From Hexactinellida sp. DTS-2022 (taxonomy: Eukaryota; Porifera; Hexactinellida): 64,000 bases of DNA. The DNA is taken from contig JAPNXP010000001.1 in assembly GCA_028753945.1 (NCBI GenBank), forward strand, positions 7,430,501-7,494,500. Direction: 5' to 3'. Shown one piece after another: positions 56,822 through 64,000 of this stretch. Below the pieces are notes generated by a model. It was given only the letters and a program-made list of their open reading frames with translations. It was not told the DNA's origin and ran no database searches. Position 1 is the stretch's first letter, and each line of letters opens with the position of its first letter. The translations under genes and the position numbers were made by a program.

Positions 56822-57575
56822 CATAGGCGTCGAACTTTCCAATTTTTCTGAAAATCTGGGGGGGGGCAGCCAGAGAACATTTATAAGACATTTATTTTAT
56901 TTTATAATTAATACCCAAAAATCACGCATAAATAGTAAATAAATAACGTAAGTGAGATGCAAATTTACTGAGAAAGCTTAATGAAACTTGAAATTTTGGC
57001 AAATTAAATGCTGTTATCCTCCACTGTTTCAACTAATTTTCAAGAGAAACGCCAGCTGAGGGGACGAAATCATACTTGCCAAACCTACAGGGATTCCCTG
57101 TACAGTACAGGGATTTAAACATTTTGGCGGTTCAGTACAGGCGTACAGGGATTTTTATTTACTAATTATGTTTCAAATAATGCCTAAAAATGTCTACAGT
57201 GATGATAGTATATTCTGCCATGCATTCTGCATTGACCACATAAAGGCACAACTCGTTTATATATATATATTCAAGCGTACAGGGATTCTCTGTACAATAT
57301 ATAATTCAATGCTTTCTCAATTCCAAGTACTAATTTTGCAATGTAAGTGAATAGTAATTCTTTTGACTAGCGAGCGCAGCGAGCGAGAGATTTTTTGGGG
57401 TGTGTACATGGATTATGGCCAATGTACAGGGGAAAATTGGAGCCCTGTACAGGGACATGACTCAAATAGGTTGGCAGGTATGCGAAATCTGGGGGGGGCG
57501 AGACCTATGCTGCCCCCCCCGACATTTTTCCGGGGGGGGCAGGCCCCCCCCGCCCCCCCTGCAACGACGCCTATG
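56822..57575. mobile_element. CATAGGCGTCG element with 8-bp TSD, carrying a nested MITE
   Basis: Runs from CATAGGCGTCGAAC to CAACGACGCCTATG, flanked by ATGTGGGA on both sides (56814-56821, 57576-57583). Long G runs and C runs lie just inside the right end. A second element is nested at 57073-57480. Confidence 0.88.
57073..57480. mobile_element. Nested MITE with CATACTTGCCAA ends
   Basis: Inverted ends CATACTTGCCAAACCT and AGGTTGGCAGGTATG, flanked by CGAAAT on both sides (6 bp). The interior has several ACAGGGATT motifs. Confidence 0.75.
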
Positions 57576-57719
57576 ATGTGGGATGATTATATATTGTTGA
57601 ATCTTCACGTACATAACTTCCCTATTACTTTCCTCAGTGCCCCAACACTTGCTACGCGCCTGGTTTGTCTTCCTGTATTTAACGTAAATAATTAAGAAAA
57701 TACATTTTTAAAAGCAGAT

Positions 57720-57862
57720 TACTTATATGGAGCTCAGTTCTGGTAACTGAACTGCCATATAAGGAGGTGTTTCAATTCTAAAAAACCCATAAGCTCAGAA
57801 ATTAAATTTAGACATAAATAAAAACCTACTTCAGTTCCCAGTACCTCAGCTCCATATAAGTA
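57720..57862. mobile_element. Small hairpin MITE
   Basis: The ends ACTTATATGGAGCT and AGCTCCATATAAGT are exact inverted repeats about 115 bp apart. No TSD was recognised. Confidence 0.6.
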
Positions 57863-57905
57863 TTTTGTTTAAAAGTACCAATGATGTGACTTAAGTATGT
57901 AATGA

Positions 57906-59377
57906 CAGGGACTTCTTTAATATAGGGACTGTAAACTTCGTTTTACGGTAAAATTAGCGTAGGCCTAAAACAGTATTGTTACTTATTGATATCCCGTAAT
58001 CCGCTAATGCTAGACATAGGAAATGTATTATTGTCGTATAGGAAGTCATATTTTGGGAGTCCAACGGTAAAATTGGTTTATCGAAAATATTTGTGGAATG
58101 TAAGTTATGCGATTTTCACACCCTTCCATATATGGTAATTTTGTTAAAATCTCGAGATTACTTAACTTTATACATATGAAATGTATCATTTTTGTACAGG
58201 AAATCATATTTTGGGAGTCCAACGGTAATATTGGTTTATCGAAAATATTTGTGGAATGTAAGTTATACGATTCTCACACCTTTCCATATATGGTAATATT
58301 GTTAAAATCTCGAGATTAGTTAGTTTTATACATATGAAATATATTATTGGCGAATGGGAAATGGGAATTCATATTTAGGGACTCAGTAGATCACATTGAT
58401 TTACCTAAAGCGTTCCCATTAGCCTATATTATTATTTTGGCACTCTCCATAGGAGGATTGCCCCGACCCTGTTTTGTAGTTTAGCTAATACTTACATATC
58501 AGATATCTGTCATTCTGTTGTTTATTAAAAAACAACAAGGCTGGATTCGGTTAACCGGTTACCGTTGCTGACATCGGTTAACGATTAGAGATTTTATTAA
58601 CCAGGTAGCCGGTCTGTTGAATAACAGTAGAGTTATTGGGAAATTAATGTATAAAGTATTAAATTTTTTTGAATTTTATCTGAATATGTAGTCCTAAATC
58701 CATTTCTCATCACCACTTAATACATTTTATTGGACAACATTGATTTAAATATAGATTTGAAAGAAACTTATAAAGATTTTTTAATAATGTAAGAATTAGC
58801 TAAACTACAAAACAGGGTCGGGGCAATCCTCCTGTGGAGAGTGCCAAAATAATAATATAGGCTCATGGGAACGCCTTAGGTAATCAATGTGATCTACTGA
58901 GTCCCTAAATATGAATTCCCATTTCCCATTCGCCAATAATATATTTCATATGTATAAAACTAACTAATCTCGAGATTTTAACAATATTACCATATATGGA
59001 AAGGTGTGAGAATCGTATAACTTACATTCCACAAATATTTTCGATAAACCAATATTACCGTTGGACTCTCAAAATATGATTTCCTGTACAAAAATGATAC
59101 ATTTCATATGTATAAAACTAACTAATCTCGAGATTTTAACAAAATTACCATATATGGAAGGGTGTGAAAATCGCATAACTTACATTCCACAAATATTTTC
59201 GATAAACCAATATTACCGTTGGACTCCCAAAATATGACTTCCTATACGACAATAATACATTTCCTATGTCTAGCATTAGCGGATTACGGGATATCAATAA
59301 GTAACAATACTGTTTTAGGCCTACGCTAATTTTACCGTAAAACGAAGTTTACAGTCCCTATATTAAAGAAGTCCCTG
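57906..59377. mobile_element. 1.47-kb foldback element with about 585-bp arms and 7-bp TSD
   Basis: The left arm (57906-58490) and right arm (58797-59377) are near-identical inverted copies around a 306-bp spacer. Each arm contains an internal direct repeat of about 158 bp (CATATTTTGGGAGTCCAACG at 58047 and 58205 on the left). The ends CAGGGACTTC and GAAGTCCCTG are flanked by GTAATGA (57899-57905, 59378-59384). The spacer includes several GGTTAACCGGTTACC-type motifs. No coding capacity. Confidence 0.9.
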
Positions 59378-59413
59378 GTAATGATTATGTTATACGTAAA
59401 TAATAGCATAGTG

Positions 59414-60075
59414 CAGGGGCGGATCCAGGATTGTGTAAGTGGGGGGGAGGGGGCACCAGACCGAGCGATAATAGGGGGGACTCTGTGGGGGCTTGCCCCT
59501 CTAAAAATTTTCCAAAGTTCGTATAATCGATAGACTCCTAGTTTCATAGCACAGTAGAAACCGGGGTTTTTTCAACCATTTTTTTCATGTAAGAATAGTT
59601 AGAATAAACCGATAATTATAAAAAAAAAACAATGGAAAATACGAGTCAATTTTTATTACCTCACAAATAGTTAGAAAAAACCGTTAAGTTAGAATAATCC
59701 GATTTGGTAAACACCGATAGAATAAGTAGAATAACGAATTAAACTATAATTGCAGTAAATTCGTTAAAAAATAATAATAATTAGAATAACCGAGTGTAAG
59801 AAAAACCCGGTCCAACTGTAGTTTTGTTGTTTATTGTAAAGAGAAATCTCAAGAAGTTCGTTAAATCGATACAAATTATTTAAGAATTCGTTAAATCATT
59901 ACAAATTATTTAAGAATTCGTTAAATCTGTGTTCTAAAACCGTTATTGTAATCTATTCTCATATTATTTGGTTCCACCAGCTAATTTTCCCCATATTTTA
60001 TGGATAATCTTTTTTCCAGGGGGAGGTGGGGGGCACGTGTCCTCTATGCCCCCCCCCCCCCTAAATCCGCCACTG
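59414..60075. mobile_element. CAGGGGCGGATCCAGG element with 5-bp direct repeat, carrying a nested MITE
   Basis: Runs from CAGGGGCGGATCCAGG to AAATCCGCCACTG, with TAGTG directly on both sides (59409-59413, 60076-60080). Related to 48106-48380. A Tigger-like MITE is nested at 59552-59818. Confidence 0.75.
59552..59818. mobile_element. Nested Tigger-like MITE
   Basis: Starts CAGTAGAAACCGGGGTTTTT and ends AAAAACCCGGTCCAACTG, followed by TA; the left flank is CA. The interior has repeated TTAGAATAA/CCGATT pieces and three copies of AAGAATTCGTTAAATC lie just outside the right end (to 59930). Confidence 0.7.
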
Positions 60076-60445
60076 TAGTGGGGTGCCAATTGTAGCTACG
60101 CACCTGGACTCAGAAATTCTATTTGATAACTATTCGTAAGTTTTGCTATACGTGTTACTAGAAAGAAAATAAATCTATCTAAACTGATATATTATATATG
60201 AATAGAGAAAAGTAAGTGATTTTTTCTGATTGAAGTTATAAAACTAGTCCATTTGTACACTTTTTACCATTATGGCACCTCGTATGACATTGTTTACTAC
60301 TCCTTCTGCAAGGGCATCTATTATTCTTACAATTCTTAAGCTTACATTTGCAAGAATGGAATCAATGAAGCGTTCTGCATAGCATTTATGTATGGAATTG
60401 TTGATTCAGGCACTTTTCCTTACATCAGGTTTAGAAATCGGCAAA

Positions 60446-61870
60446 TCACACATTATCTCCAACATTACCTGAGGGTAGTTTATTGGCACTATACTTAAGC
60501 ATACGGTTATGCAATTTTTGTTGCTTGCATTTGATAGTGCATCGATTTGATTCTGCTTTCTCACGTTTTCTGTTTAACGAACAATTTTTGCAAAGTATTC
60601 TGGAACCAAAGCCCTCTTCACCAAGTTGGATACCATATGGGACATGACATGAATATACCGTAAGCACTATGAAGTTTGGATGTTTCCAGTCCACATTCAA
60701 CACAGTTTATGTTGAGGATGGCAGAAGGGGAAAAACTTTGTTCAAAAGGAGATTCATTTGATGGTATTGAATTTGAGTCAACATCAGTTTCAGCAGGGGG
60801 AAACTTTGGATTGATATAGGGTTCATAATGAGGAAGTGATTGGTTAGGTGGATCATACACCTGAAGATTTGAAGGAAGAGGTAGTGATATTTCTTCTATG
60901 TATGCATCAAAGTTTCCAGAATCAAAGCTTTGAGGATAGTCTGTAATACCCGTGTTCATTGGTTCATTTCCATGGGTTTGTTCAAGGAATTCTCCCTCCG
61001 ATTGATTCATATCTTCAATAATTATATCTGGGTCTTCTTCTGAAAATATGTCATTTGATAGTTCATCAGGAATACCTAATTCTGCTAATCCCAAAGGAGG
61101 CTTGCGATTAAAAGGGCCTCAAATGGTGTCATTCCGAGTGTAGTATGAAAACTTGTATTTTTATTTATTTTGTACCTGTCCAACCAATTTTACCCAGCAA
61201 TTTGTGGAATGCTCAAGGCAAGAAGTAGTAAAAAGTTGTTTGATACTTTGATTAGCCCGCTCAACAGAACCTTGAGACTGTGGGTAGCGTGGCTTACCGT
61301 GAATGATCTTCGAATATGGCCAGTGTTGATTGAGTTGTTGGAAGAGCATCTCATTTCGGAACTATCTTCCATTATCACTTTGTAACAATAGTGGAGCACC
61401 TAAGTCCCAGAAAATATTCATTAACACTTTAGATATCTCTTGAGCTGATTTATTAATAAGAGGACATATACGAATATATTTTGTGAAATGGTCTTGGTAA
61501 ACCAATAAGCACTTATATGGTTCGTTAGTCTCAGGGAAAGTAGACGAGAAATCAATGAGATCCATTTGACCTCTGGAAAAGTAAGCTGAAGAAGATATAG
61601 GTTTTACAACTAATGATTTCATTCAATTCATTGGTTTCTTATGCTTCTTCTTGAACTGGAAAAATTCGCAATAAGACACGTAAATTTGACAAACCTCTTT
61701 CGTTATGCCATGGTATTTCAGAGAAATAGCTTTTTATAAAGGCCATCACGACCAGGATGCTCCTGATCTATGTGAATCTTTTTAATGATAGAAAACATAT
61801 CTTCAATTGGTACAACTCTCTTATTTAAAGTTGCAGCATCTCCTTTCAAATACGTATAGCCGTGACCTAC
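60446..61870 (-). pseudogene. Decayed KRBA2/GIN-type integrase gene
   Basis: The minus strand encodes, in order and in several frames, an HHCC-like region (IHIDQEHPGRDGLYKK, then YHGITKEV near 61710), the rve integrase core with the three acidic residues in GQMDLIDFSS, LLLQSDNGR and YPQSQGSVERANQ, a Ser/Pro/Glu-rich linker (60720-61090), and a C-terminal zinc-finger-like segment with CVECGLETSK and GEEGFGSRILCKNC. This order matches transposon integrases related to the domesticated animal gene KRBA2 (GIN/Ginger group). Frameshifts near 61620, 61360 and 61100 and a stop before the core make it non-functional. No LTRs or TIRs were recognised. Confidence 0.75.
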
Positions 61871-62326
61871 GTTATATAAGGCCTATGCACCAACTTTGTG
61901 AAACTGGACCATGGATTAAAGGAAGCCTATTGATAAATAGGTTATTTTACTTATTTATCGTTATCTAAATAACTAGTAATGATAGACCTCATAAATGTTC
62001 TATAACTATATAGGAACATGGTATCAAGGTAGACATAGCACACTTCAGAATTGAGCTATGTCATCATTTGATTACGTAATCGCTATTTTTGGTGGGTATT
62101 ATGGTGTTTTTATAGCCTGCTTATAACATAGTTAGACGCGTTATAAATGTTCAAGATTTGAACATGATGATGCCCAGGACTTGTTAAAAGAAATATATTG
62201 AAATTATAAATGGAATGTTGACACATTCCTCGGTTGCCATGGATATGGATATTTCCTAAAATGAGCCATAACTCAAAAACTATCGATTTTATGTAAACTA
62301 GGCTAGTACTGATCTATCCGCAATAA
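61871..62326. other. Non-coding stretch
   Basis: AT-rich; no gene or clear repeat is visible. Confidence 0.4.
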
Positions 62327-62490
62327 GTTACTTCCTATTCATTGATAATGCATTATATATGCCTAACTAAAAAAAATTTGAGATAATAAGATAATTAGCA
62401 CTTAATTCCTTATGAGATAATACACTTATTATCTCAAAGATTATTGTAGTTAGGCATATATAATGTATTATCAATGAATAGGAAGTTACC
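62327..62490. mobile_element. 164-bp hairpin MITE
   Basis: Nearly the whole element is one inverted repeat: arms start GTTACTTCCTATTCATTGAT and continue through TATATATGCCTAAC, with an inner TGAGATAATAAG / CTTATTATCTCA pair. No TSD was recognised. It is directly followed by AGGGTGACCAGATGG, which resembles one end of a hAT element. Confidence 0.75.
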
Positions 62491-62750
62491 TAGCTAGGGT
62501 GACCAGATGGCTTTGACCGAAAACCTGGACATTTTCCATTTTTGGCCAAAAAAACTGGAGATTTCCTGGACACGTAAAATCCAAAAACTGGACAAATCTA
62601 AAACCGTGATAAATCTCATATTATGAGCGTAGGAGGGCTAAAATTGTATATTCCATACTCTGATATATAAGAGTATATAATTTCATGTTAAAATTGTTCA
62701 CTCAAATTCACGATAAGCCATTGTTTATACTCTATTCTACTTTAGTAATA

Positions 62751-63342
62751 CGAGCCCTTCGGTCTCGGTCGCTTCGCGACGGATCACTCTCTCACAAAAG
62801 TCGCTTCGCGACTTTTGTTCTTTCGTGTTAGGCACTACCGTTACAATTAACGGCCGCTTCGCGGCCTTTCCCTCCCCAAAAGCAATCACATTAATAATGA
62901 GTTTTAATAGCTCAATAAATTTCAGTTGCACGATAAGAAAGCTCGAATCAGAATAATATTAAAAGAAAAACAGGCAATAGAATAGACAAATGATTGATTG
63001 GTTAAATTAATTTATTTTCAATCAATCAAATTGGAGCCTCAGAAAATCTTTCTATTATGCACAATCTATTTATACTAATTGAAGAAATCTGCTAATCCAT
63101 ACTAACAAACCCTCGAATTTAATTGGCTAACATATTTTGTCACCTTCAAATGTGAATATTTCTCTTCAAAAACCAATAGATCGTTGTCGCAGTACAAAAT
63201 TACCCCTGTATACAAATTTTCAGCTTTCTAGGACTCGTAGTCTTTCCAATTAATTCTGGACAAACAAACAAACAAACACACAAACAAACAAACAAACACA
63301 CAAACAAACAAACAAACACACAACAATTCCTCTTTTAATATA
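62751..63342 (-). mobile_element. Helitron-like element, family A (copy 12)
   Basis: A minus-strand copy with CTCG end at 62751, three GAA-loop hairpins and the TTTG-rich 5' end at 63260-63320. Its first bases are missing and replaced by copy 13, implying that copy 13 inserted into its 5' end. Confidence 0.85.
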
Positions 63343-63927
63343 CGAGCCCTTCGGTCTCGGTCGCTTCGCGACGGATTACTCTCTCACAAAAGTCGCTTCG
63401 CGACTTTTGTTCGTTCGTGCTAGGCACTACACAATACAATTATCGGCCGCTTCGCGGCCTTTCCCTCCCCAAAAGCAATCACATTAATAATGAGTTTTAA
63501 AAGCTCAATAAATTTCAGTTACACGATAAGAAAGCTCGAATCAAAATAATACTAAAAGAAAAACAGGCAATAGAATAGACAAATGATTGATTGGTTAAGT
63601 TAATTTATTTTCAATCAATCAAATTGGAGCCTCAGAAAATATTTCTATTATGCACAATCTATTTATACTAATTGATGAAATCTGCTAATCCATACTAACA
63701 AACCCTCGAATTTAATTGGCTAACAAATTTTGACACCTTAAAATGTTAATATTTCTCTTCAAAAACCAATAGATCGTTGTCGCAGTACAAAATTACCCCT
63801 GTATACAAATTTTCAGCTTTCTGGGACTCGTAGTCTTTCCAATTAATTCTGGACAAACAAACAAACACACAAACAAACAAACACACAAACACACAAACAG
63901 ACAACAATTCCTCTTTTTATATATAGA
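63343..63927 (-). mobile_element. Helitron-like element, family A (copy 13)
   Basis: A 585-bp full-length minus-strand copy, from TCTATATATAAAAAGAGG (63927) to CTCG (63343), with A and T flanks. All four 3' hairpins are intact. Confidence 0.88.
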
Positions 63928-64000
63928 TAGATAGAAAATATACCTCAGTTTATCTTATAGTAAAAAGTCCAGTGCGCATGCGCATGAGACCCAGTGTGCA

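Noticed and set aside
60446-61870. Gypsy-type LTR retrotransposon
   Set aside because: No LTR, reverse transcriptase or protease was seen, and the C-terminal finger fits the KRBA2/GIN group better.

Overview
This window is nuclear DNA from an animal, most likely an invertebrate. It is AT-rich and gene-sparse. Its genes are split by spliceosomal introns, have TATA-type promoters, and sit among many small DNA transposons. The combination MBT repeats + SLED + SAM (an SFMBT-type Polycomb protein) points to Metazoa. The mobile elements (MULE-like, KRBA2/GIN-like integrase, hAT and Tc1/mariner-type MITEs, Helitron-like elements) fit an invertebrate. I cannot name the species or phylum from the sequence.

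Layout. 0.7-6.2 kb: a 5.5-kb decayed DNA transposon with about 0.74-kb terminal inverted repeats, carrying a broken transposase-like gene fused to an OTU cysteine-protease domain. 6.3-11.3 kb: a compact island of three intronless genes: a VWA-domain protein (-), a mitochondrial rRNA 2'-O-methyltransferase MRM2 (-) and a DUF4139-family protein (+). 11.3-17.8 kb: no gene, several MITEs. 17.9-25.1 kb: the SFMBT-type Polycomb gene (3 exons, 1185 aa). 28.0-29.5 kb: proteasome ATPase PSMC6/Rpt4 (4 exons, 395 aa). 34.3-36.8 kb: peroxisomal multifunctional enzyme HSD17B4 (4 exons, 728 aa). 37-48 kb: almost only repeats, including a 5.2-kb pile-up of six Helitron-like elements. 48.7-50.8 kb: a GMC oxidoreductase (-, 2 exons, 521 aa). 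52.1-53.0 kb: MULE transposase relic. 53.9-55.6 kb: an HMGL-like TIM-barrel protein with a C-terminal EF-hand (-). 55.8-64 kb: MITEs, a 1.5-kb foldback element, a KRBA2/GIN-like integrase relic and two more Helitron-like copies.

The eight intact genes are unrelated housekeeping or metabolic genes and do not form a pathway. Exon joins were derived by hand from reading-frame phase, splice consensus and family homology; every joined CDS is an exact multiple of three. Two of the nine introns appear to use GC-AG splice sites.

The most unusual signal is the Helitron-like family, about 12-13 copies. All end in CTCG rather than the usual CTRR, and all carry a run of four or five perfect mini-hairpins at the 3' end, many with a C-GAA-G triloop. 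One copy sits in a MITE whose uninterrupted relative is also in the window, so the empty target site can be read directly: A^T insertion with no target duplication. Many MITEs have intact target-site duplications, which fixes their borders to the base.
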